Shown here: one piece after another, positions 18,355 to 26,425 of the stretch
Layout of the letters: the number at the start of each line of letters is the position of its first letter
How positions within the stretch are numbered: the stretch's first letter is position 1
Origin: Brevibacterium sp. RIT 803
GTDB taxonomy: Bacteria > Actinomycetota > Actinomycetes > Actinomycetales > Brevibacteriaceae
Assembly: GCF_016892625.1 (NCBI RefSeq)
Contig: NZ_JAFEMW010000001.1
Span: forward strand, 1,240,001-1,304,000
Length of the DNA: 64,000 nt
Direction: 5' to 3'
Made by a program: the position numbers and the translations under genes
Notes under the pieces: generated by a model
What the model saw: the letters and a program-made list of their open reading frames with translations, nothing else
Database searches by the model: none
Told to the model about the DNA's origin: nothing

Positions 18355-19641
18355 GTGTTGAAAAAAGACGTATCACCCCAGCAGCAAACACTCGCGAACG
18401 AGGTCGAAGCGGCCGCGACGCGAATTGCCGACTCTGTGATCATGTCTCCCCTGCAGATTTCGGAACGGCTGTCCGCCGCCACCGGCTCCACTGTCTACCT
18501 CAAACGCGAGGACCTGCAGATGGTGCGTTCATACAAGGTCCGCGGCGCGTTCAACTTCATGCTTCAGCTCGACGAGACCGAGCGTGCCCGCGGAGTCGTG
18601 TGCGCCTCGGCGGGCAACCATGCCCAGGGATTCGCCCGCGCGTGCAAGGAGCTGGGCATCCAGGGCACCATCTTCGTTCCCAAGACCACGCCGAGGCAGA
18701 AGGTCGACCGGGTCCGTCATTTCGGCGGCGACTGGGTCACGATCGAGATCTCCGGCTCCACCTATGACGACGCATCGGCGCTGGCTCACCGGCATGCCGA
18801 ACGCAACGATGCCCTCCTCGTCTCAGCCTTCGACGATCTTCGCACCATCGCCGGCCAGGGCACGGTCGCTGTGGAGATCGCCTCCCAGCTCGAGGCTGCA
18901 CCCGACTACATCATCGTGCCTGTCGGCGGCGGCGGAGTGATCTCCGGAATCGCGGCCTATGCGGCTCAGAACCTGCCTGGTACCACCGTCATCGGCGCTG
19001 AACCGGCGGGTGCCGCCTCGATGATCGCAGCACTCAAGGCCGGACGTCCGGTGACCTTGGAGAACATCGACCCCTTTGCCGACGGCACCGCAGTCAAGCG
19101 CGCCGGGGCACTGACCTACGACATCGTCTCTGACCTCGATGTCGATGTCCGCCCCGTTGCCGAGGGCGCAGTGGCCACGGAGATGCTCGACATGTACCAG
19201 GTCGACGGCATCATCGCCGAGCCATCCGGGGCAATCGCCTCGGCAGCCATCGGGAAGCCGGGAACGGGCAAGCCGATCGCCATCGAACCGGGATCGACCG
19301 TCGTGTGCCTGGTCTCCGGCGGCAACAACGACATCTCCCGCTACCCGGAGATCTTGGAACGCTCACTCGTCCACGAAGGACTCAAACACTACTTCATCGT
19401 CGACTTCCCACAGGAGCCCGGCGCCCTGCGTCGCTTCCTCAACGAAATCCTCGGCCCCGACGACGACATCGCGATGTTCGAGTACGTCAAACGCTCTGAT
19501 CGTGAAACCGGTCCTGCCTTCGTCGGCATCGAACTCGGCTATGCCGAGGACCTGCCGAACCTGCTCGAACGCATGGACGCCTCGCAGATCGAGATCGAAC
19601 GCGTGCATCAGAACTCACCGATGTTCCGTCTCTTCGCCTGA
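18355..19641 (+). CDS. ilvA: Threonine ammonia-lyase (threonine dehydratase)
   Basis: About 428 aa. The start is GTG 18355 or TTG 18358 with GGAG at 18349-18352; the frame is open upstream to 18148 but that part is not family-like. PLP-binding Lys61 lies in RSYKVRGAFN; SAGNHAQG and the glycine loop VGGGGVISG follow. The C-terminal ~85 residues (YFIVDFPQEPGALRRFL) form a single ACT-like regulatory domain as in short actinobacterial IlvA proteins. The enzyme makes 2-oxobutanoate from threonine, the first step to isoleucine, and is usually feedback-inhibited by isoleucine. Cytoplasmic; alone, not in an ilv operon. Confidence 0.92.
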   Translation: MLKKDVSPQQQTLANEVEAAATRIADSVIMSPLQISERLSAATGSTVYLKREDLQMVRSYKVRGAFNFMLQLDETERARGVVCASAGNHAQGFARACKELGIQGTIFVPKTTPRQKVDRVRHFGGDWVTIEISGSTYDDASALAHRHAERNDALLVSAFDDLRTIAGQGTVAVEIASQLEAAPDYIIVPVGGGGVISGIAAYAAQNLPGTTVIGAEPAGAASMIAALKAGRPVTLENIDPFADGTAVKRAGALTYDIVSDLDVDVRPVAEGAVATEMLDMYQVDGIIAEPSGAIASAAIGKPGTGKPIAIEPGSTVVCLVSGGNNDISRYPEILERSLVHEGLKHYFIVDFPQEPGALRRFLNEILGPDDDIAMFEYVKRSDRETGPAFVGIELGYAEDLPNLLERMDASQIEIERVHQNSPMFRLFA

Positions 19642-19712
19642 GACCCTGCGGGCCTGGTCTCGGACGTGAAGTGGCCTCGGCCGAATCTCGACCGAACCAC
19701 TAGAGTGGAATC

Positions 19713-20741
19713 ATGCGAGCAATCACGATTTCCACTCCAGGCGGTCCCGAAGTCCTTCAGGTCACTGAGGAGCCGACCCCGGACATCGCCGCCGACGAAG
19801 TTCTGGTCACAGTGCACGCGGCCGGCGTCAACCGCGCCGATCTGCTGCAGCGCCAGGGCTTCTACGACCCACCGGCCGGTGCCACGCTGATCCCGGGCCT
19901 CGAGGTCTCCGGAACGATCGCCGAGCTCGGCTCCGAGGTCACCGGTTGGAAGGTCGGCGACCGAGTCGCCGCCCTCCTCTCCGGTGGAGGATACGCCGAG
20001 TCAGTCCCTGTTCCCGCAGGTCAGCTGCTTCCAGTCCCTGACAGTCTCGACCTCACCGAGGCTGCGGGCCTGCCCGAGGTTCTGTCGACCGTGCATTCCA
20101 ACATCGTGGGCAACGCGAACATCCAGGCCGGCGAATGGCTCCTCGTCCACGGCGGCGGATCCGGAATCGGCACGGCCGCCATCCAGATCGCTGCGCACCT
20201 CGGCGTGAAGATCGTCGTCACCGTCGGGTCCGAACGCAAGGCGGAATTCTGCCGCAGCCTCGGCGCCGATGCCGTCATCAATTACCGTGACGAGGACTTC
20301 GTCGAACGCGTCCACGAGATCTGCGTTCGCCCAGACGGTTCCACCGGCGCCGACGTCATCCTCGACATCATCGGCGCGAAGTACCTGAAGTCCAACATCA
20401 AGGCTCTGGGCACCGACGGGCGCCTCGTCATCATCGGCATGCAGGGCGGCGCGAAGGCCGAACTCAGCATCGCCTCGCTCATGCAGCCGCGCAAGTCGGT
20501 CGCGGGCACGACGCTCCGGGCACGGCCCAAGGAGCAGAAGATCGAAATCGTCGCCGAGGTGGCCGCACAGTTGTGGCCGGCAGTGATCTCCGGTGACATC
20601 CGCCCGATCGTCCACGAGACGATGCCCTTGTCCGATGCACCCAAGGCGCATACCGCCCTGGAAGAGGGTGCGAGCATCGGAAAGGTGCTGCTCATCGTCG
20701 ACGAGTCGGCACCTGCCGCGAAGTCAGAACAGCACGTCTGA
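19713..20741 (+). CDS. NAD(P)H:quinone oxidoreductase, zinc-free MDR family
   Basis: 342 aa. An N-terminal GroES-like fold (NRADLLQRQGFYDPPAGAT, PGLEVSGTI) is followed by a Rossmann domain with HGGGSGIGTAAIQIA near residue 147. The RADLLQRQG pattern is typical of quinone oxidoreductase/PIG3-type proteins, which reduce quinones with NADPH and lack the zinc of alcohol dehydrogenases. Monocistronic by context: 71 nt after ilvA with its own start, and ahead of bpa by 61 nt. Confidence 0.87.
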   Translation: MRAITISTPGGPEVLQVTEEPTPDIAADEVLVTVHAAGVNRADLLQRQGFYDPPAGATLIPGLEVSGTIAELGSEVTGWKVGDRVAALLSGGGYAESVPVPAGQLLPVPDSLDLTEAAGLPEVLSTVHSNIVGNANIQAGEWLLVHGGGSGIGTAAIQIAAHLGVKIVVTVGSERKAEFCRSLGADAVINYRDEDFVERVHEICVRPDGSTGADVILDIIGAKYLKSNIKALGTDGRLVIIGMQGGAKAELSIASLMQPRKSVAGTTLRARPKEQKIEIVAEVAAQLWPAVISGDIRPIVHETMPLSDAPKAHTALEEGASIGKVLLIVDESAPAAKSEQHV

Positions 20742-20802
20742 GGTTCATTGAGGCTGCGGCCCAGCGTGTCTGAGCCTCAGCGCAGGAAGTAGGTGTCCGA
20801 AC

Positions 20803-21381
20803 ATGACCAGCACTCCCGATCAGACCGAGAACTCCTCCACTCAGCTGGGACATTCCCCCGATCAGTCGACGAGCGTCTCCGAACAGCCGACGGGCCCTGC
20901 CGGTGAGTCCGCCGAGGAGTCATCGTCCGAGGTCGATGTATCCTCCCCTGCGAAGGTGATGAGGATCGGGACCATGGTCAAGCAGCTCCTCGAGGAGGTT
21001 CGCAGCACCGACCTCGATGAGAAGGGACGCGAGCGTCTGGCGAAGATCCACCGCCGATCGATCGACGAGCTCGAGGACGGCCTGTCCAAGGATCTCATCG
21101 ACGAACTCGAACGCCTCGACCTGCCCTTCGACACGAGCGACGGCCCTCCGACGAACTCCGAGTTGCGCATCGCCCAAGCCCAGCTGGTCGGCTGGCTGGA
21201 GGGACTCTTCCACGGCATCCAGACCGCGATCATGGCACAGCAGGCGATGGCGCAGCAGGGTCCTGCCGGGCATGGACAGCTGCCACCGGGAATGGTGGCA
21301 CCCGGGGCTGCTCCGGCCGCAGCTGCGAACGGCACGAAGCAGGACGACACCGATGACCGACGCACAGGCAACTACCTGTGA
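20803..21381 (+). CDS. bpa: Bacterial proteasome activator Bpa/PafE family
   Basis: 192 aa. A disordered Ser/Glu-rich N-terminus is followed by a helical core (VMRIGTMVKQLLEEVRSTDL, RLAKIHRRSIDELEDGL, RIAQAQLVGWLEGLFHGIQT) typical of Bpa, a ring-forming ATP-independent activator of the 20S proteasome. The protein ends in GNYL, matching the GQYL-type C-terminus that docks into the proteasome alpha ring. The stop overlaps the next gene (GTGA). Proteasome genes themselves are not in the window. Confidence 0.9.
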   Translation: MTSTPDQTENSSTQLGHSPDQSTSVSEQPTGPAGESAEESSSEVDVSSPAKVMRIGTMVKQLLEEVRSTDLDEKGRERLAKIHRRSIDELEDGLSKDLIDELERLDLPFDTSDGPPTNSELRIAQAQLVGWLEGLFHGIQTAIMAQQAMAQQGPAGHGQLPPGMVAPGAAPAAAANGTKQDDTDDRRTGNYL

Positions 21382-21896
21382 AGAACATCTTCTCCGGCCT
21401 GCGAAAGCCGGGCGGATACTCCTCGCGCAAGGGCCCTGACCAGCAGTTCGGCATTGGACTTTGGCGCCATAACCGCGACCGCTTCATCCGCGCCGTCGAC
21501 CGCTATTACACCACCTCGGTGGCCATCCACGCGCTGTCGGCCGAGGACCGAAGTCCGTCCGCCGACGCGAACACGATCATCGAGGGGACGCAGCGCCTCA
21601 ACGACCTGGTGCCGGTCGTCGACGAGATCACCGCGTGGCTGAACACCCATCACCCGGTCTCCGGGCAGGTCGTTCCCGGCCACACCCGAAATGCTGTCGG
21701 TGACACTCCGGAGCTGCTGACCAAGGCCTCGTCGAAGGTCGCCGAGGCGGTGCTCGCGGCATCGATGGCCCGCACCGAGATCATCGCCGGGCGACAGTTC
21801 GGCCCAAGCGCGAAGGCGACAGATAGGTTCATCTCCGACGCTTCGCAGCTGCTCGAACGCGTCCAGGAGAACCTAGATGGACGGGGGCAATCATGA
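21378..21896 (+). CDS. hypothetical protein coupled to bpa
   Basis: 172 aa, GTG start overlapping the bpa stop and ATGA overlap with the following HAD gene, so the three genes form a tightly coupled operon. Predicted helical and soluble, with a conserved-looking N-terminus (GLWRHNRDRFIRAVDRYYTT) and no motif I recognise. The tight coupling suggests a role with Bpa or with the phosphatase, but no function can be read from the sequence. Confidence 0.75.
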   Translation: MKNIFSGLRKPGGYSSRKGPDQQFGIGLWRHNRDRFIRAVDRYYTTSVAIHALSAEDRSPSADANTIIEGTQRLNDLVPVVDEITAWLNTHHPVSGQVVPGHTRNAVGDTPELLTKASSKVAEAVLAASMARTEIIAGRQFGPSAKATDRFISDASQLLERVQENLDGRGQS

Positions 21897-22717
21897 CGCC
21901 GCCTGAGGGCTTCGATCTGGGCCTCGTCGCCAGCGATATCGACGGCACGCTCCTGCTTGATTGGAAACCCATCTCCACGGCCACGATCGATGCGATCCAC
22001 CGCTGCCAGGACATGGCCGTCCCCTTCGTCCTCGTCACCGGTCGGCCGATCAGGTGGTTGGAGCCGATAGCCGCACAGATACCCGATCTCGGTCGAGTCA
22101 TCTGTCTCAACGGAGCAGTCGTCTATGACATCGCCTCGGCCAGTGTGGTCTCTGCTCATACGATCGAATTCTCCGAAGTTGAGAAGATCATCGCCACGAT
22201 CACCGCTTCCCACCCGGAGGCGCATTTCGCGTTCGAGACCCTCACCGGCGGGCTCGTCGACAAGAACTTCATCTCCCGCAACCCCCGACAGGCCCATGTC
22301 ATGGAGGATCTGTCGGAGCTGGCCATGCGTGACGTCGTAAAGATCCTCGTCAGCGTCGGCTCCCAGGACTCAGCGGCGCTCCACGATCTGCTTGATCCCC
22401 TGGTCGCCGCGAACTGCCATGCTTCATTCTCAGACCCTGTCAACGGGCTCGTCGAACTGGCTCCGGCTGGTGTCACGAAGGCGAAGACGCTTGAGGAACT
22501 GTGCGACCACCTCGGCGTGGCTCGTGATCAGGTGATGGCGTTCGGGGACATGCCCAACGACATCGAGATGCTGACCTGGGCCGGCCACGGCGTCGCCATG
22601 GGCAACGCGCTGCAGTCGGTGAAGGACTGCGCTGCCACCGTCACCGACGCAGTCGATGAGGACGGTGTCGCACGCTACCTGGGTGCCGTGCTCGACGCTC
22701 GCGCAGGACGCCTCTAA
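21893..22717 (+). CDS. HAD-superfamily (Cof-type) hydrolase
   Basis: 274 aa. Motif I is ASDIDGTLL (nucleophile Asp), motif II VTGRP, motif III Lys in GVTKAKTLEEL, and motif IV FGDMPNDIEML. The inserted cap between motifs II and III is of the C2/Cof type, which acts on sugar phosphates, nucleotides or flavin precursors. Translationally coupled to the gene upstream. A 44-bp palindrome follows directly. Confidence 0.88.
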   Translation: MTPPEGFDLGLVASDIDGTLLLDWKPISTATIDAIHRCQDMAVPFVLVTGRPIRWLEPIAAQIPDLGRVICLNGAVVYDIASASVVSAHTIEFSEVEKIIATITASHPEAHFAFETLTGGLVDKNFISRNPRQAHVMEDLSELAMRDVVKILVSVGSQDSAALHDLLDPLVAANCHASFSDPVNGLVELAPAGVTKAKTLEELCDHLGVARDQVMAFGDMPNDIEMLTWAGHGVAMGNALQSVKDCAATVTDAVDEDGVARYLGAVLDARAGRL

Positions 22718-22725
22718 AAATACCC

Positions 22726-22769
22726 GACGTCACTAATATCGGGCGGCGCCGCCCGATATTAGTGACGTC
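22726..22769. terminator. 44-bp perfect palindrome between convergent genes
   Basis: Two 22-nt arms meet at a central GGCGCC without a loop; the outer ends are GACGTC. On the minus strand the stem is followed by a T-rich run (GGGTATTTTTAG), so it can terminate the minus-strand HAD gene and, from the other side, the plus-strand operon. Confidence 0.75.
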
Positions 22770-22829
22770 ACCGATGTTTAGCGAAGTACGCGGTTGCAAT
22801 GCCGCGTCGGCAGGAGCGGTCGCTGAGCC

Positions 22830-23678
22830 TCAGGTGTGGGTGGCGCGGGAACCGCTGAGTGAAAGCACCTCGCGGTCGAGGTCGAAGTAGTCGACGAGAG
22901 CGACGGCCAAGCCATCGTCATCAACCGACTTCGTCACGAGCGATGCATGCTGTTTGAGCACGTCCTTGGACTGACCCATGACGATTCCATGATGGACCCA
23001 CTCGATCATTTCGATGTCGTTGAGTCCATCACCAGCGCCGATGCTCAGCTCGTGGTCGATTCCGAGTTCGGATTCGACAAGTTCGAGTCCGCTGGCCTTC
23101 GACACTCCGTCAGGGGCGATGTCGAGCCAGTTGCTCCAACCCACCGAATAGCTGACTTCGTGGAGACCGAGACGATCGACAGCCTCGGCGAACTCCTCCG
23201 CAGTGCCGTTGACCTCTCGCATGACGATGCGGGTGGCGCGTTTCTGCAGGAGCTGCTCGAAATCGACGATGTCGAGCGTGTCCGATTCCGCGAGCTCACC
23301 CGCGGGGAATGGCCCTGAGGCCCACCGGTGCAGGTCGGGGTCCTCAACGAGGAACAGTGCGTTCGGGAGCGCCTCGTGCATCTTCTCCAGAGCGTCCTTG
23401 GGGTCGAAGGACACGACGTGGTGCATCTCCCAGCCCAGCGGCGAAGCCGGGTCGAGTTTGACGACGACAGATCCGTTCGAGCAGACGACGAACCCTTCCT
23501 TGAGGTCGAGTGCGTGCACGACCTCAAGCGCTCCGGGCAGTGCCCGTCCGGTGGAGATGACGAGGTGATGACCGGCTTCGGCGAGCTGGGTCAGCACCTG
23601 ACGGACGGGGTCGGACAGTGATCCGTCGTAGTTGACGATGGTGCCGTCGATGTCGAGCGCGATGAGGTGTTCGGGCAA
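22830..23678 (-). CDS. HAD-superfamily (Cof-type) hydrolase
   Basis: 282 aa. Motif I ALDIDGTIV, motif II ISTGRALPGA, Lys in GVSKASGLELV and motif IV GAGDGLNDIEMI. Same subfamily as the convergent gene at 21893 but clearly diverged. Cytoplasmic phosphatase of unknown substrate. It lies 28 nt downstream of serS on the same strand, so it is probably co-transcribed with serS. Confidence 0.87.
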   Translation of the reverse strand: MPEHLIALDIDGTIVNYDGSLSDPVRQVLTQLAEAGHHLVISTGRALPGALEVVHALDLKEGFVVCSNGSVVVKLDPASPLGWEMHHVVSFDPKDALEKMHEALPNALFLVEDPDLHRWASGPFPAGELAESDTLDIVDFEQLLQKRATRIVMREVNGTAEEFAEAVDRLGLHEVSYSVGWSNWLDIAPDGVSKASGLELVESELGIDHELSIGAGDGLNDIEMIEWVHHGIVMGQSKDVLKQHASLVTKSVDDDGLAVALVDYFDLDREVLSLSGSRATHT

Positions 23679-23706
23679 TTTCTCTCCAAGCTTGAGGATC
23701 GTGGCT

Positions 23707-24987
23707 TCAGTAACGCGGGCCCTCTGGTCCCTGGGCGGTCATGCCGCCGAGGTAGGGGCGCAGTGCCGCAGGAACCGTGACCGAACCGTCCGCCTGCTGG
23801 TGGTTCTCCAGGATCGGGACGAGCCAGCGGGTGTTGGCCATGGTTCCGTTGAGTGTCGCGACGGGTCGGGTGGCTCCGTCATAGCGTTCGCGGACCTGCA
23901 GGCGGCGTGCCTGGAAGGTCGTGCAGTTCGAGGTCGAGGTCAGTTCGCGGTAGGTGTCCTGTGTCGGGACCCAGGCTTCGCAGTCGAATTTGCGTGCCGC
24001 GGAGTCTCCGAGGTCGCCGGCAGCGGTGTCGATGACGCGGTAGGGCAGTTCGCACAGGCCCAGCATCTTCTCCTGCAGGGACAGCATGCGCTCGTGCTCG
24101 GCCGCGGCGTCCTCGACCTCGACGTAGGAGAACATCTCCACCTTCTGGAACTGGTGGACGCGGATGATTCCGCGGGTGTCCTTGCCATAGGAACCGGCCT
24201 CGCGACGGTAGCAGGACGAGATCCCGGCGTAGCGCAGCGGACCGTCGCTCAGGTCGATGATCTCGTCCATGTGGAGTCCGGCCAGAGGCACCTCGGAGGT
24301 GCCGACGAGGAACAGGTCATCGGCTTCGAGTCGGTAGACCTCGTCTCCGTGTTCGCCGAGGAATCCGGTGCCGCGCATGACTTCGGGCTTGACCAAAGTC
24401 GGAGTGATGGTCGGGATGAAGCCGGCTTCTTCGGCTACGTCGCGGGCCAGGTTGAGCAGGGCCATCTCCAGCTTGGCACCGAATCCGGTGAGGTAGTGGA
24501 AGCGCGAACCCGAGACCTTGGTGCCTCGGGCGGTGTCGATGGCCTTAAGCGTCTCACCGATCTCCAGGTGGTCGGCCGGTTCGAAGCCGTCGGCGCTGAA
24601 GTCACGAGGTTCACCGACGGTCTTCAGAGTCACGAAGTTCTCTTCACCGCCGGAGGGGATGCCTTCGACGATGAGGTTCGGAAGCTTCCCCGCGAGCTTG
24701 TCGAATGCGAAGCTCGCCTCTTCGGATTCGGCCTGCAGGGCCTTGACCTTGGCAGACTTCTCCTTGCCCTCTGCGATGAGCGCGGGCTTGTCCTCTTTGG
24801 CCGCTTTCGCGATCTGAGAGGAGAAGGACTTCTGATCGGCGCGCGCGTCCTCGAATGCCGTGATGGCAGAGCGACGTGCGGAGTCCGCGGCGAGGACTTC
24901 GTCTACGAGGTCGACGGACGAGCCGCGGGCCTCCTGCGATGCTTTGAACAGGTCCGGGTCTTCTCTGAGGAGCGCTAGATCGATCAC
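23707..24987 (-). CDS. serS: Seryl-tRNA synthetase
   Basis: 426 aa, the usual bacterial length. An N-terminal coiled-coil arm (about residues 30-105, [19 protein letters not shown] region) binds the tRNA variable arm. The class II catalytic core includes [15 protein letters not shown], motif 2 [20 protein letters not shown] and motif 3 [15 protein letters not shown]. Charges tRNA-Ser; one cognate tRNA gene is 8 kb away. Divergent from the lipid-kinase-like gene. Confidence 0.95.
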   Translation of the reverse strand: MIDLALLREDPDLFKASQEARGSSVDLVDEVLAADSARRSAITAFEDARADQKSFSSQIAKAAKEDKPALIAEGKEKSAKVKALQAESEEASFAFDKLAGKLPNLIVEGIPSGGEENFVTLKTVGEPRDFSADGFEPADHLEIGETLKAIDTARGTKVSGSRFHYLTGFGAKLEMALLNLARDVAEEAGFIPTITPTLVKPEVMRGTGFLGEHGDEVYRLEADDLFLVGTSEVPLAGLHMDEIIDLSDGPLRYAGISSCYRREAGSYGKDTRGIIRVHQFQKVEMFSYVEVEDAAAEHERMLSLQEKMLGLCELPYRVIDTAAGDLGDSAARKFDCEAWVPTQDTYRELTSTSNCTTFQARRLQVRERYDGATRPVATLNGTMANTRWLVPILENHQQADGSVTVPAALRPYLGGMTAQGPEGPRY

Positions 24988-25084
24988 CCTCTCAGCTTAA
25001 CGGCCCAAGACTCTTTTCGACATTCGGCTCTCTCTGTGGTGGGTGGCCAGCTCGCACTCAAGTTGGGCACTGTAAATTTGAGCC

Positions 25085-26200
25085 ATGACCATCGCATTGG
25101 ACCCCATGATGACGTGGTTCGTCGTCGCCGGCATCATCGTCGTGCTGCTCGTCGCGTTCTTCCTCGGCCGCCACACCGGGACTCGTCGTGCCCTGAGCCG
25201 TATTCGGCAGTATTCCAGAGGCTCCGATCCCGATGGCCCAGAGAGCGAGAACCCTGGCCGCTACCGGGCGGCTCTCATCGTCAATCCGACCAAGACCGAT
25301 GTCAGCAGCCTGGCGTCGACCGCCGAGGCGATCTGTCGTTTCGAAGGCTGGAGCGCACCGCTGGTCATCGAGACCACACCCGATGACTCCGGCGAAGGGG
25401 CCACGACTCGTGCACTTGACGAGGGGGTCGACGTCGTCATCGCCGCCGGCGGCGACGGCACGGTCCGAGCCGTCTCCTCGGCGCTGGCAGGATCATCGAC
25501 ACCGATGGGGATCGTTCCCTTGGGGACGGGTAATCTCCTGTCGCGAAACCTCGATATCGTGCTCGACAAAACCGAGTGGGCCCTGCGCATCGCCCTGTGG
25601 GGCCGCAACCGCAGGATCGACGTCGGGACCGCGAAGACCGCCGAGGATGGGGACACTCACGTGTTCACTGTGATGACCGGGCTGGGGTTCGATGCCGCGG
25701 TCATGGCCGATACCAATTCCGACCTCAAATCCCGCCTCGGCTGGCTGGCCTACGTCGAGGCCGGGTCTCGGAAGCTCGTCGGCCGACCCAGTCACGTGAA
25801 GGTGACTTTCGACGACGACTATCGGGTCTCAGCTCGCGTGCGATCGGTCCTCGGCGGCAACTGCGGGAAGCTGCAGGGCGGCATCCAGCTTCTGCCACAA
25901 GCCGTCATCGATGACGGGATGCTCGATGTCCTCATCGTCAGCCCGAAGAACCTGGGCCAATGGGTTGGCGTCCTTGCCTCCGTTCTGGGCCGGAAGACGT
26001 CGAAGGGCCTGCACACAGACATCAGGAAATGCCAGAAGGTCGTCATCGAATCCGGCGAGGAGCTCGATGTGCAGCTGGACGGGGATCCGATCGGCCAGTC
26101 CGGGTACCTGGCTATGGAGGTCATGCCTGCGGCACTGACCGTTCGCGTGCCCACCGTCGAGCAGCGTAAGCAGATCCGGGCCGAGGCCTGGCCTGTCTGA
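25085..26200 (+). CDS. Diacylglycerol/sphingosine kinase-family protein
   Basis: 371 aa. One N-terminal membrane helix (residues ~8-30), then a DAGK catalytic domain: AALIVNPTK, the nucleotide loop AAGGDGTVRAV, and GIVPLGTGNLLSRNL, all diagnostic for the family. The C-terminal beta domain contains DDGMLDVLIV and ELDVQLDGDP. The helix places it at the inner face of the membrane, where relatives phosphorylate lipids such as diacylglycerol or phosphatidylinositol derivatives. Monocistronic by context. Confidence 0.88.
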   Translation: MTIALDPMMTWFVVAGIIVVLLVAFFLGRHTGTRRALSRIRQYSRGSDPDGPESENPGRYRAALIVNPTKTDVSSLASTAEAICRFEGWSAPLVIETTPDDSGEGATTRALDEGVDVVIAAGGDGTVRAVSSALAGSSTPMGIVPLGTGNLLSRNLDIVLDKTEWALRIALWGRNRRIDVGTAKTAEDGDTHVFTVMTGLGFDAAVMADTNSDLKSRLGWLAYVEAGSRKLVGRPSHVKVTFDDDYRVSARVRSVLGGNCGKLQGGIQLLPQAVIDDGMLDVLIVSPKNLGQWVGVLASVLGRKTSKGLHTDIRKCQKVVIESGEELDVQLDGDPIGQSGYLAMEVMPAALTVRVPTVEQRKQIRAEAWPV

Positions 26201-26236
26201 GCGTACGGCTGCCAGTTGGTCTGAAAACCGGCATCG

Positions 26237-26262
26237 GCCGGTAGATGAGTGCCACTACCGGC
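26237..26262 (+). terminator. Hairpin after lipid-kinase gene
   Basis: GCCGGTAG and CTACCGGC form an 8-bp stem with a 10-nt loop 37 nt after the stop codon. No U-run, so only a probable terminator. Confidence 0.5.
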
Positions 26263-26325
26263 GGGTCACATCACGAGAGCGTCTCGATGTCGTCGATTCG
26301 TTGACCAAAGTGTTACAGCTATTCA

Positions 26326-26357
26326 CCCTGAACTAAACGTACATAAGTAGTTCAGGG
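26326..26357. promoter_or_regulatory. 10-bp inverted repeat upstream of LPXTG gene 1
   Basis: CCCTGAACTA (26326-26335) and TAGTTCAGGG (26348-26357) are perfect inverted arms separated by 12 nt, in an AT-rich stretch 70 nt upstream of the first LPXTG gene. A regulator-binding site or mRNA leader hairpin is likely; TATCTAGGAT just downstream could hold the -10 element. Confidence 0.45.
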
Positions 26358-26425
26358 CATTCCCTGTATCTAGGATGGCTGTCAGATGTGCACCCCCTCA
26401 CAATTCCTAGATTGAAGGCACTCCA

